A DNA stretch of 64,000 bases, from contig JAWSVM010000003.1 in the NCBI GenBank assembly GCA_033851915.1, forward strand, positions 124,001-188,000, written 5' to 3'. Shown here piece by piece: positions 16,641 to 24,802 of the stretch. A model generated the notes under the pieces. The model was not told where the DNA came from, did not search any database, and saw nothing but the letters and a program-made list of their open reading frames with translations. Source of the DNA: UBA1672 sp033851915. GTDB lineage: Bacteria > Pseudomonadota > Alphaproteobacteria > Micavibrionales > Micavibrionaceae. How positions within the stretch are numbered: the first letter of the stretch is position 1; every line of letters begins with the position of its first letter. The position numbers were made by a program, and so were the translations under genes.

Positions 16641-18032
16641 TTATTCCATCGCTTTGATGATGTTTTCGGTCATTTTCTTGGCATCGCCCAGTAACATCAT
16701 TGTGTTATCTTCGAAGAAGAGCGGGTTATCAATGCCTGCATAGCCGCTGCCCAGTGAGCGTTTCACGAATAGAACCGTTTTGGCATTTTCAACATCCAGA
16801 ATTGGCATTCCGTAAATGGGAGAGCTTTCATCATTTTTTGCTGCAGGGTTGGTGATGTCATTTGCACCGATAACGTAAGCCACATCGGCTTGCGCGAAAT
16901 CACGGTTGATATCTTCCATCTCGAAAACTTCGTCATAGGGGACATTGGCCTCGGCCAGTAATACATTCATATGCCCTGGCATGCGTCCCGCAACAGGGTG
17001 AATTGCGTATGTAACGTCAACGCCTTCTTTTCCGAGGATATCGGCGAGTTCGCGCACTGCATGTTGTGCTTGCGCCACTGCCATGCCGTAACCCGGCACG
17101 ATGATAACTTTAGAAGCATTCTTCATGATATAGGCCGCATCTTCCGCCGCGCCGAGGTTGGCATTGCGATCGCCCAGATCTTCCGCTGCGCCTGATACTT
17201 GATCATCGCCGCCAAAGCCGCCCAGAACCACATTCAGGAAAGATCGGTTCATACCTTTACACATGATGTAAGATAAAATCGCTCCCGATGCACCAACCAG
17301 TGCGCCGGTTATAATCAGCAAATTATTATGTAGCGTGAAGCCAATACCCGCCGCCGCCCAACCGGAATAAGAGTTAAGCATAGAAACGATAACGGGCATA
17401 TCCGCGCCGCCAATAGGGATAATCATCAACACCCCAAGCGCAAACGCGACCAGAGCGATCAGCCAGAACCAAAACGCGCTGCCTGTCCAACAAAGCAGAA
17501 TAATCATCAGTAAGAGCGCACAGCCAAGCATGGCGTTTAATTTATGCTGTCCGACAAAGGTGATAGGCTTGCCCGATATTTTACCGCAGAGTTTCCCCCA
17601 TGCGATAATCGAACCGGTGAAAGTGATTGCGCCAATGGCAAGGCCAAGGGACATTTCAATCAGGCTGGCCGTTTTAATGTCGCCGGGTGCGCCGATGTTA
17701 AAGATTTCAGGGTTATAAAATGCTGCGCCTGCAACACAAACGGCGGCCAAGCCAACCAAAGAGTGAAACGCGGCCATAAGTTCAGGCAGGGAAGTCATTT
17801 CAATGGTTTTGGCAATATGTGTGCCGATTGTTCCGCCAATCGCAATCGCGATAATAATCCAGACCCAACCGTCCACTTGTGGTGCGAACAGGGTTGTGAC
17901 AATCGCCAGCCCCATGCCGAACATACCAAAATGCAGACCTCGGCGCGCCGTTTCAGGGTGTGATAATCCGCGCAACGCGAGGATGAATAGGACGGATGAA
18001 ACGATATATGCAAGAGATGAAAGTGTAGCCAT
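16641..18032 (-). CDS. pntB: NAD(P) transhydrogenase subunit beta
   Basis: PntB is the membrane and NADP(H)-binding subunit of the proton-translocating transhydrogenase. The first 260 residues form about eight or nine membrane helices. The C-terminal NADP-binding domain includes VIIVPGYGMAVAQAQHAVRELADIL, HPVAGRMPGHMNVLLAEANVPYD, GANDITNPAA and KRSLGSGYAGI, all hallmark motifs. Length 463 is typical. It is the last gene of the pntAA-pntAB-pntB operon, 6 bases after pntAB. The enzyme reduces NADP+ with NADH at the expense of the proton motive force. Confidence 0.96.
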   Translation of the reverse strand: MATLSSLAYIVSSVLFILALRGLSHPETARRGLHFGMFGMGLAIVTTLFAPQVDGWVWIIIAIAIGGTIGTHIAKTIEMTSLPELMAAFHSLVGLAAVCVAGAAFYNPEIFNIGAPGDIKTASLIEMSLGLAIGAITFTGSIIAWGKLCGKISGKPITFVGQHKLNAMLGCALLLMIILLCWTGSAFWFWLIALVAFALGVLMIIPIGGADMPVIVSMLNSYSGWAAAGIGFTLHNNLLIITGALVGASGAILSYIMCKGMNRSFLNVVLGGFGGDDQVSGAAEDLGDRNANLGAAEDAAYIMKNASKVIIVPGYGMAVAQAQHAVRELADILGKEGVDVTYAIHPVAGRMPGHMNVLLAEANVPYDEVFEMEDINRDFAQADVAYVIGANDITNPAAKNDESSPIYGMPILDVENAKTVLFVKRSLGSGYAGIDNPLFFEDNTMMLLGDAKKMTENIIKAME

Positions 18033-18038
18033 GATATT

Positions 18039-18455
18039 TTATCCCTTCTTCTGAAACATGTGGAGCATGCGTTTGGTAATAACGAAGCCACCGAAAATAT
18101 TGATTGAGGCAAGGATAATGGCAATGAAGCCTAAAAAGCTGGAAAAGCCTGATCCCGACACTGCGCCTGTGGCAATAACTGCGCCGATAATGATGACCGA
18201 TGAAATTGCGTTGGTTAGCCCCATTAGCGGTGAGTGCAGAGCAGGGGTAACGCGCCAAACAACGTGATAGCCAACAAAACAAGCCAGAATGAAAATTGTG
18301 ATCCCTGTGATGATAAAGGGTTCTGAATGCGCGCCGCTTTCCGTGATGATTGCACCTGCCTCGTTTGCAAGTTGGGCAGCCGTGTCGGAGAGTTCCTGCA
18401 AGCGACTTGCGAGGTCTGCGGCACTTTCCGTTAATGTTCTTTCCTCTGTAGACAT
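18039..18455 (-). CDS. pntAB: NAD(P) transhydrogenase alpha-2 (membrane) subunit
   Basis: This 138-residue protein carries the membrane helices that in E. coli are fused to PntA. FIITGITIFILACFVGYHVVWRVTPALHSPLMGLTNAISSVIIIG and the following GFSSFLGFIAIILASINIFGGFVITKRML are characteristic, the last part preceding the FQKKG end. The N-terminus is a soluble helix rich in Glu and Ala. A separate alpha-2 subunit is the arrangement found in Rhodospirillum and many alphaproteobacteria. Its ATG overlaps the pntAA stop by one base (TAATG), indicating coupling. Confidence 0.93.
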   Translation of the reverse strand: MSTEERTLTESAADLASRLQELSDTAAQLANEAGAIITESGAHSEPFIITGITIFILACFVGYHVVWRVTPALHSPLMGLTNAISSVIIIGAVIATGAVSGSGFSSFLGFIAIILASINIFGGFVITKRMLHMFQKKG

Positions 18456-19729
18456 TACGTATCCTTATCTGTCTTTTTGTCTTTGGCTTTAGTTGTGGTC
18501 TTCTTCGCTTTAGGTGCGGTCCTTGTTGCCTTCGGCTTCTCTGTCTCGACTTTAGGCTTCTCTGTTTTGGGTTCAGCCTTTTTGGCATCGGCTTTTTCAA
18601 TAAAGCTCGAATGAATAATCGCGCCGTCCTTTGTCATGCAAATCCCTTGTATAATCGCGTCATCCCAATCAATGGCAAGGGTTTTAGAATCCTTATTGAT
18701 GATTAGGTTTAGCAAGTTAAACAAGTTCTTCGCATAGAGTGATGACGTGTCGGCAGCCAGTCTGCTGGGCACGTTAAGATGTCCGACAAGCGTAACACCG
18801 TCTTTATTGATGACTTCACCTGCTTTTGAAGAGGCACAGTTTCCACCTGCTTCAACGGCTAAATCAACGATAACCGATCCGTGTTTCATGGATTTTACCA
18901 TCGCTGCAGTAATAAGTTTTGGGGCAGGGCGACCGGGGATAAGCGCGGTTGTGATTACAATATCTTGCTTTGCGATATGCTTTTCAACCAGCTCGGCTTG
19001 CTGCTTTTTATAATCGGCAGACATTTCCTTGGCGTAACCACCTGCGGTTTCGGCTTGTTTGAACTCGTCATTTTCAACGGCAATAAAGCTTGCGCCAAGG
19101 GATTCAACTTGTTCTTTCGCGGCGGGGCGGACATCTGTCGCGGAGACCACGGCGCCTAAACGGCGTGCTGTGGCAATTGCTTGTAATCCTGCAACGCCTG
19201 CACCCATGATAAATACTTTTGCCGGCGGCACTGTGCCCGCAGCGGTCATCATCATTGGAAATGCATGTGGGTAATATTCTGCGGCGTCCAAAACGGCCTT
19301 ATAGCCTGCCAAATTTGATTGGGATGATAAAACATCCATGCTTTGCGCACGTGAAATACGTGGTACAAATTCCATAGAAAATGCAGTAATTTTCGCTTTT
19401 GCACATTCTTTGAGAATCGTTTTATTCGTGAACGGGGCAAGCATAGCAATCAGCAATGCACCATTACGGATATCTTTGAGCTCACCTGCATTTGGTGCTT
19501 GAACCTTTAAGATAATATCTGCGCCCTTAACCGTATCGGTAAAGCCTTTGACGATTTTCGCGCCAGCGTCTCTATAAGCCGCATCTGTGTAAGCGGCATG
19601 CTCGCCTGCGCCGGATTCAATTGTAATCTGACACGATAACGCGATAAGTTTTTTAACGGTTTCCGGTGATACTGCGACACGTTTTTCATGCGCGGCAGTT
19701 TCTTTCGGGATGGAAATTTTGAGTCCCAC
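18455..19729 (-). CDS. pntAA: NAD(P) transhydrogenase alpha-1 (NAD-binding) subunit with basic tail
   Basis: The soluble NAD(H)-binding domain I of the transhydrogenase, homologous to alanine dehydrogenase. ISIPKETAAHEKRVAVSPETVKKL, SYKAVLDAAEYYPHAFPMM-like RQDM-loop equivalents and the Rossmann motif FIMGAGVAGLQAIATARRLGA are present. The body ends near residue 375. A low-complexity extension of about 45 residues, rich in Lys, Pro, Thr and Ala, then follows; it is longer than in the textbook Rhodospirillum protein and its role is unknown. First gene of the operon; the promoter should lie in 19730-19850 on the minus strand. Confidence 0.94.
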   Translation of the reverse strand: MGLKISIPKETAAHEKRVAVSPETVKKLIALSCQITIESGAGEHAAYTDAAYRDAGAKIVKGFTDTVKGADIILKVQAPNAGELKDIRNGALLIAMLAPFTNKTILKECAKAKITAFSMEFVPRISRAQSMDVLSSQSNLAGYKAVLDAAEYYPHAFPMMMTAAGTVPPAKVFIMGAGVAGLQAIATARRLGAVVSATDVRPAAKEQVESLGASFIAVENDEFKQAETAGGYAKEMSADYKKQQAELVEKHIAKQDIVITTALIPGRPAPKLITAAMVKSMKHGSVIVDLAVEAGGNCASSKAGEVINKDGVTLVGHLNVPSRLAADTSSLYAKNLFNLLNLIINKDSKTLAIDWDDAIIQGICMTKDGAIIHSSFIEKADAKKAEPKTEKPKVETEKPKATRTAPKAKKTTTKAKDKKTDKDT

Positions 19730-19855
19730 GATTTTTAATCCCCTATAATGAAAACATAGATATTAGGATGCCTTATTTCCGTGTTTTTGTGAAGAGGAAT
19801 AATGAGAGAATATGGCCAGTATTTGAAAAGTAATAACATCAATCCTTTTGTATAG

Positions 19856-19926
19856 GTAAGTATTAACATGTAATTCGTAAGTATTGGTGTGCAATACCTT
19901 GAATTAATGTTGGTTTTTGCTAATAT
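19856..19926 (+). promoter_or_regulatory. Promoter and direct-repeat operator of the type I secretion operon
   Basis: GTAAGTATT occurs twice, at 19856-19864 and 19877-19885, 21 bases apart and therefore on the same helix face. The second copy also begins a small dyad, GTATTG (19881-19886) with CAATAC (19892-19897). TTGAAT at 19899-19904 and TAATAT at 19921-19926, with a 16-base spacer, form a candidate promoter. The repeats sit just upstream of the -35 element, as an activator site would. Confidence 0.45.
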
Positions 19927-19989
19927 ACGATGTCCTTAAGCGTGATTCTATCGCTTTTACTTTTCTTGTCGTGTGTGAATTTTGTATTT

Positions 19990-21312
19990 ATGCGTATTAA
20001 ACTTGGTTTGATGTTTGTTTCTATTTTGGCGTGTGCATGTAGCATACCCCTTGACGCGTCTGCACAAAACCTACGTGAGGCGGTGGTCTTCGCGCTGGAA
20101 AATCATCCCTCTGTTGAAGGCGCACGTTTAGGCTATACCGCCGCAGAGCATGGAAAAAATGCAACGTTCTCCGGCTTTTTCCCTGAGATTTCAATCGGTG
20201 TTACGGCAGGGCGCACCTTTCAAGATAACGCAACCAGTCGCGGTTTAGCTGTGACACGCGGCGCGGCATATTCAGGCCTTGGTGAAGGAAACATCACGAT
20301 GCGTCAGATGCTGTTTGATGGGTTCGAAGTGCGCAATCGCGTTCGTTCGGCAGAAGCGCGGATGCGATCTCTGGATTATACTTTGATGGATGTTGAAGGG
20401 CTTGTGACGTTACGCGTTGTGCAAAGTTATGTTGATATCTTGCGGATACATCATGCTTTGAGAATATTATCGGAGCAAAGCACCAGCATTAAAGACTATG
20501 AAGAACGTATCACCGATATGGTTTCAGAAGGCGTCTCTGACGAGGTGGAGCTACAGCAAGCAAGAGATGTCGCGATGATTATTGATGGCGTGCGTTCTGA
20601 ATATGACGGGCAATTAATCTCTGCGCGGGCGATGTATGCAGAGGCAGCGGGGCAGAAATTTATGGATGGCGCTGACCATACATTCGTATCACTGGCCTCT
20701 TTTATACCTGATGATGCCGCTGTGGCCGTGGCACTTTCCAAAGAAAATCATCCGGCGTTACAATCTGCGCGGATGGATTCCAAGGCCGCTCGTCATGATA
20801 TGCGGGCAGAGCACGCACGTATGTATCCTGATATCAACGGAGAGCTATCTTATGCGAAGACAGATAAAAAAGATGTCATTGGTGGTGAGACAGAAGACGC
20901 ACGCGCCGTTATTCGCATGAGCTGGAATTTCTCTACAGGCGGAAAAGAATTCTCCTCTGTTCGTCAAAAGCGGTATGAACATTATGAAATGGCTGCGAAG
21001 TATGAGGCTTTGGAGCGCGAAATAGAGCGTGACATATACCAAGCTTATGCAAATTATAATACCTTGGAACGCAAAGTCGCATTGGCGATTGACCGCGTGG
21101 ATTTGAATGAAAAATTAATGGCTGCGTATGACGCGAAATTTGAAGGTGCCCGTATCAGTCTTCTGGGCTTGATGCGCGCGCAAAGTCAGCTCTTTAATGC
21201 GCGTTTAGCGGAAATCGACAATAAATATTACCTTTTATCGGCTGAGTATGGCGTTTTAGCGTCACTGGGAACACTGAAAGACATATTGGTATCTGAAAAA
21301 GACGAGAAATAG
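19990..21312 (+). CDS. TolC-family outer membrane protein of a type I secretion system
   Basis: An outer membrane efflux duct of the TolC/OEP type, 440 residues from ATG 19990. I chose this start because it gives a clean signal peptide (MRIKLGLMFVSILACACSIPLDASA) and because the upstream ATG at 19930 would sit at the predicted transcription start. The mature protein begins QNLREAVVFALENHPSVEGARLGY and contains two OEP repeats of long coiled-coil helices (for example EERITDMVSEGVSDEVELQQARD, and its counterpart near YNTLERKVALAIDR). It starts an operon with an ABC exporter and an adaptor, so it forms the outer membrane exit of that system. Confidence 0.9.
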   Translation: MRIKLGLMFVSILACACSIPLDASAQNLREAVVFALENHPSVEGARLGYTAAEHGKNATFSGFFPEISIGVTAGRTFQDNATSRGLAVTRGAAYSGLGEGNITMRQMLFDGFEVRNRVRSAEARMRSLDYTLMDVEGLVTLRVVQSYVDILRIHHALRILSEQSTSIKDYEERITDMVSEGVSDEVELQQARDVAMIIDGVRSEYDGQLISARAMYAEAAGQKFMDGADHTFVSLASFIPDDAAVAVALSKENHPALQSARMDSKAARHDMRAEHARMYPDINGELSYAKTDKKDVIGGETEDARAVIRMSWNFSTGGKEFSSVRQKRYEHYEMAAKYEALEREIERDIYQAYANYNTLERKVALAIDRVDLNEKLMAAYDAKFEGARISLLGLMRAQSQLFNARLAEIDNKYYLLSAEYGVLASLGTLKDILVSEKDEK

Positions 21313-21316
21313 AATT

Positions 21317-23488
21317 ATGAGCAAAGAAGTTGCTGTCGAAAAGAAAAATGAACGTGAGTTCAGCGGAGATTCGTTGCTGGATTGCCTCGTGTACTTATGC
21401 TCTCATTTTGGAAAGCCAAAATCTGCGGAGACGATTAAATCCGGCCTTGCATATGATGATAAGGGCTTTGATCCTGCGCTGTTCTGTGAAGCGGCGGCGC
21501 GTTTGGATTTAAAAGCTGAAATTATCAAGAAAACCGATATCACAAAAATCGCAAACCCCATTTTGCCATGTGTTTTGTTTTTGAATGGAAATCACCCTTG
21601 CGTCTTGTTGGAGATTTCTCCCGCGCAAAATAATGCGAAGGTGTTTTTGCCCGAAACAGGCGCTGTGCGTGATTTAACTATTAAAGAAATTATGGCGGAT
21701 TACACGGAATACGCAATTTTTGTTCATCCACGCGCTGTCTTTAATGTGCCGGAAACGCCGCGCGTTATAACGGAGGATATGCATTGGTTTTGGGGGCTGG
21801 TGAAACAAAGCAGATCAACCTATGCCATGGTTATCCTCGCCTCTCTATTCATCAATCTTTTTGCTTTGGTCTCACCCTTATTCATCATGAATGTGTATGA
21901 CCGCGTTATCCCTAATAATGCGATAGAAACGGGTTGGGCACTGGGTATTGGCGCGTTGGTAGCGTTTATGTTTGATTTTATATTCCGCACCGTTCGGGGT
22001 TATATGATTGATTTTGCAGGGCGGCGCACCGATGTTCTGGCGGCGCGGCGTATTTATGATCATGTTCTGGATATGAAACTGGCGGATAGGCCAAGCTCCA
22101 GCGGTGGTTTTGCCAATATGCTGCGCGATTTTGATTCCGTGCGGGAGTTCTTTACCTCGGCAACGATAACAACAATGGTGGATCTGCCTTTCTCCTTGTT
22201 GTTCTTATTTTTCGTGTATCAGTTGGGTGGCTCAATTGCTTTTATTCTGGTTGGGTTGATCTTTCTGGCTGTCTTGGCTGGTTTCTTTATTCAGTTAAGT
22301 CTGAAGCATTTAATCCGTAAGTCTGTGCAAGCGACTCAAACTCGCCACGGCTTATTGGTTGAAACCATTCATGGTTTGGAAACGATAAAGGCCAATCACG
22401 CCGACGGACGTTTCCGCGCCCGATATGGTGAATATATTGGCGAAGATGCGCTTTATGCCCAGAAATCACGGTTCTTATCGGCGCTTGGCGTTAATATCGC
22501 AACATTCCTGCAACAAATTGCCTCCGTCATTATTATCTTAAGCGGCATGTATTTGGTGCAAGATGGTGAAATGAGCGTTGGTGGTTTGATTGCGTGTGTG
22601 ATTTTGGGCGGACGTGCCATTGCGCCAATCGGGCAAATCGCGAATTTAATTTCGAAATATCATTATGCAGGTGGTGCGCTGAAAACGCTGAACGGGATTA
22701 TGGCTTCGGAGGTTGAACGTCCTGTCGGTCGTGACTTTTTGCATCGCCCCGATTTATCAGGACATATAAGTTTCGAGAACGTGTCTTTTTCTTATCCGCA
22801 TACGGATGTGCCGATTTTAAAGGATGTTTCCTTTACGATTCAGCAGGGGGAGCGTGTTGGTATTATCGGGCGCGTTGGATCGGGTAAAAGTACCATTGCG
22901 CGCTTGATGTTGAAACTCTATGACCCTGATGAGGGTGTTATACTGGCCGATAATACGGATTACAGACAGCTTGATCCTGCAGATCTACGCAAAAATATTG
23001 CGTATCTGTCACAAGATGTTGTGCTGTTCCAAGGCAGTGTGCGTGATAATATTACCGCCTCTGCCCCGCATGCAAGTGAAGAGGAAGTTCTGGCTTGCGC
23101 CAAAGCGGCGGGGGTTGATGATTTTGTATCTCGTCATCCAATGGGCTATGACGCGCCGGTGGGTGAACAAGGCAGCGCACTATCAGGTGGGCAACGTCAG
23201 GCAGTCGCTCTGGCTCGCGCGATGATAACAAAACCTAATATCTTGATTTGTGATGAACCGACCAGCGCAATGGATGTGCAGTCGGAGAATAATTTCTGCA
23301 AATATGTACGTGAGCAAACAAAGGGAAAGACTTTTATTCTTGTGACGCATAAGCATTCCATGTTGACGATGGTTGATCGGCTTATCCTGATTCATGAGGG
23401 GAGGGTCGTTATGGATGGTCGGCGTGATGAAGTTATTGCGGCGTTGAATTCCGGTTCTATTAAAGTGAAAGGGGTGCAAGGGATATGA
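21317..23488 (+). CDS. Type I secretion ABC transporter with C39-like domain
   Basis: The protein has 723 residues in the LapB/LssB/HlyB pattern. The N-terminal 130 residues form a C39-like domain (DSLLDCLVYLCSHFG...). The Cys context does not look like the peptidase QxxxxDCG motif, so it is probably a non-cleaving substrate-recognition domain. Six membrane helices follow, from WGLVKQSRSTYAMVIL. The nucleotide-binding domain has Walker A GRVGSGKST, signature LSGGQRQ, Walker B ILICDEPTSAMD and the H-loop in LVTHKHS. It drives export of a C-terminally signalled protein, in adhesin systems usually a giant RTX protein; no such substrate is in the window. Confidence 0.93.
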   Translation: MSKEVAVEKKNEREFSGDSLLDCLVYLCSHFGKPKSAETIKSGLAYDDKGFDPALFCEAAARLDLKAEIIKKTDITKIANPILPCVLFLNGNHPCVLLEISPAQNNAKVFLPETGAVRDLTIKEIMADYTEYAIFVHPRAVFNVPETPRVITEDMHWFWGLVKQSRSTYAMVILASLFINLFALVSPLFIMNVYDRVIPNNAIETGWALGIGALVAFMFDFIFRTVRGYMIDFAGRRTDVLAARRIYDHVLDMKLADRPSSSGGFANMLRDFDSVREFFTSATITTMVDLPFSLLFLFFVYQLGGSIAFILVGLIFLAVLAGFFIQLSLKHLIRKSVQATQTRHGLLVETIHGLETIKANHADGRFRARYGEYIGEDALYAQKSRFLSALGVNIATFLQQIASVIIILSGMYLVQDGEMSVGGLIACVILGGRAIAPIGQIANLISKYHYAGGALKTLNGIMASEVERPVGRDFLHRPDLSGHISFENVSFSYPHTDVPILKDVSFTIQQGERVGIIGRVGSGKSTIARLMLKLYDPDEGVILADNTDYRQLDPADLRKNIAYLSQDVVLFQGSVRDNITASAPHASEEEVLACAKAAGVDDFVSRHPMGYDAPVGEQGSALSGGQRQAVALARAMITKPNILICDEPTSAMDVQSENNFCKYVREQTKGKTFILVTHKHSMLTMVDRLILIHEGRVVMDGRRDEVIAALNSGSIKVKGVQGI

Positions 23489-24798
23489 GTGTAAAAGAAA
23501 CCGATTTCATGTGCACCTTAGAGGCGGCGACCAGAATGAAACTGGCGACACCTGTTCTTGTGATGTTTTTTACGATCATCGCTTTTCTGGCGTTCTTCTT
23601 TGTCTGGGCGGGGATTACCGAGATCGAAGAGCTAACGCGCGGGCAGGGGCAAGTTGTTCCGTCGAAAGAAATCCAAGTGGTGCAAAGCCTTGAGGGCGGT
23701 ATCGTTAAAGAAATTTTGGTGCAAAAAGGTGATCTTGTTAAAAAAGGTCAGGTTTTATTACGGATCAGTGATGTCATGTTCTCATCGGAGAAACGTGGTA
23801 CCGAGGCGAGGTTTTTGGGGCTGGAAGCAAAGAAGGCGCGCTTAACGGCCGAAGCGAACGGAACGGCCTTTTCTATGCCTAAGGAAATCACAAAGAAAGC
23901 GCCTAATGTTACAAAAAACGAGAAATCCCTCTATGAATCGCGCCAGAAGGAGCTGCACTCCGCTTATGCTATTCAAGATGATCGCGTGACGAAGGCCGAG
24001 GCTGATTTGGCAGGGGTGCGCGCCGAGATAAATGGATTTTCACAAAGCAAAAAATTATTGAATAAGGAATTATCCATTACCAGAGATATGGTTGCCAAGC
24101 GCGCAGTCCCTAAGATGGAACAAATCAGGCTGGAGCGGGAGCTGGCTGACATATCAGGTAAAATTAATTCACGCATTCAGGAGAAGAAAGGGCTGGAAGC
24201 GGCACTCAGTGGCGCGAAAAATGAACGTAAAGCGCAGGATAATAAGTTTAAGTCTCTGGCTTTTGAAGAACTGAGCGAGGTTGAAACGCAAATCTCCTCC
24301 CTTAAAGAGAGTTTGAAAACGATGGGGGATCGTGTAGATCGCGCAGAAATACGCGCGCCTATGGACGGGATTGTTAATCAAATTATGATCCAGACAATTG
24401 GCGGTATTGTTGAACCCGCAATGCGTTTGATGGAAATTGTTCCCGTTGGGGATGAGCTGAAGATTGTTGCGAAAATCCAGCCTAACGAGATTGCATTTTT
24501 AAAAATTGGGCAGCCCGTAAAAGTAAAAATTACGGCTTATGATCCACAGAAATATGGCTCTTTGGATGGCACGCTTTTACGCATTGCAGCGAACAGCGCG
24601 ACAGATCGTGATGGAAATGTGCTGTTCGAAATTGAGGTGCGCACCGAGAGGAATTATCTGGGAAATGCAGAATATCCATTGCCTATTACATCAGGGATGA
24701 TTGCCAATGTAGAGGTAATTACAGGCAAACGCACGATATTGAATTATCTGATGAAGCCTTTACGCCGCGGCTTTGATCGCGCGTTAAGAGAGCGCTAG
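23485..24798 (+). CDS. HlyD-family membrane fusion protein (periplasmic adaptor)
   Basis: A 437-residue adaptor linking the ABC exporter to the TolC-like duct. There is one membrane helix near residues 20-45 (PVLVMFFTIIAFLAFFFVWAGI). The barrel/lipoyl motif GQGQVVPSKEIQVVQSLEGGIVKEILVQKGDLVKKGQVLLRI is hallmark HlyD. A long alpha hairpin follows, then RAEIRAPMDGIVNQIMIQTIGGIVEPAMRLMEIVP. The start codon overlaps the end of the ABC gene by 4 bases. The gene pair is of the LapBC kind. Confidence 0.93.
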   Translation: MSVKETDFMCTLEAATRMKLATPVLVMFFTIIAFLAFFFVWAGITEIEELTRGQGQVVPSKEIQVVQSLEGGIVKEILVQKGDLVKKGQVLLRISDVMFSSEKRGTEARFLGLEAKKARLTAEANGTAFSMPKEITKKAPNVTKNEKSLYESRQKELHSAYAIQDDRVTKAEADLAGVRAEINGFSQSKKLLNKELSITRDMVAKRAVPKMEQIRLERELADISGKINSRIQEKKGLEAALSGAKNERKAQDNKFKSLAFEELSEVETQISSLKESLKTMGDRVDRAEIRAPMDGIVNQIMIQTIGGIVEPAMRLMEIVPVGDELKIVAKIQPNEIAFLKIGQPVKVKITAYDPQKYGSLDGTLLRIAANSATDRDGNVLFEIEVRTERNYLGNAEYPLPITSGMIANVEVITGKRTILNYLMKPLRRGFDRALRER

Positions 24799-24802
24799 TA
24801 CG

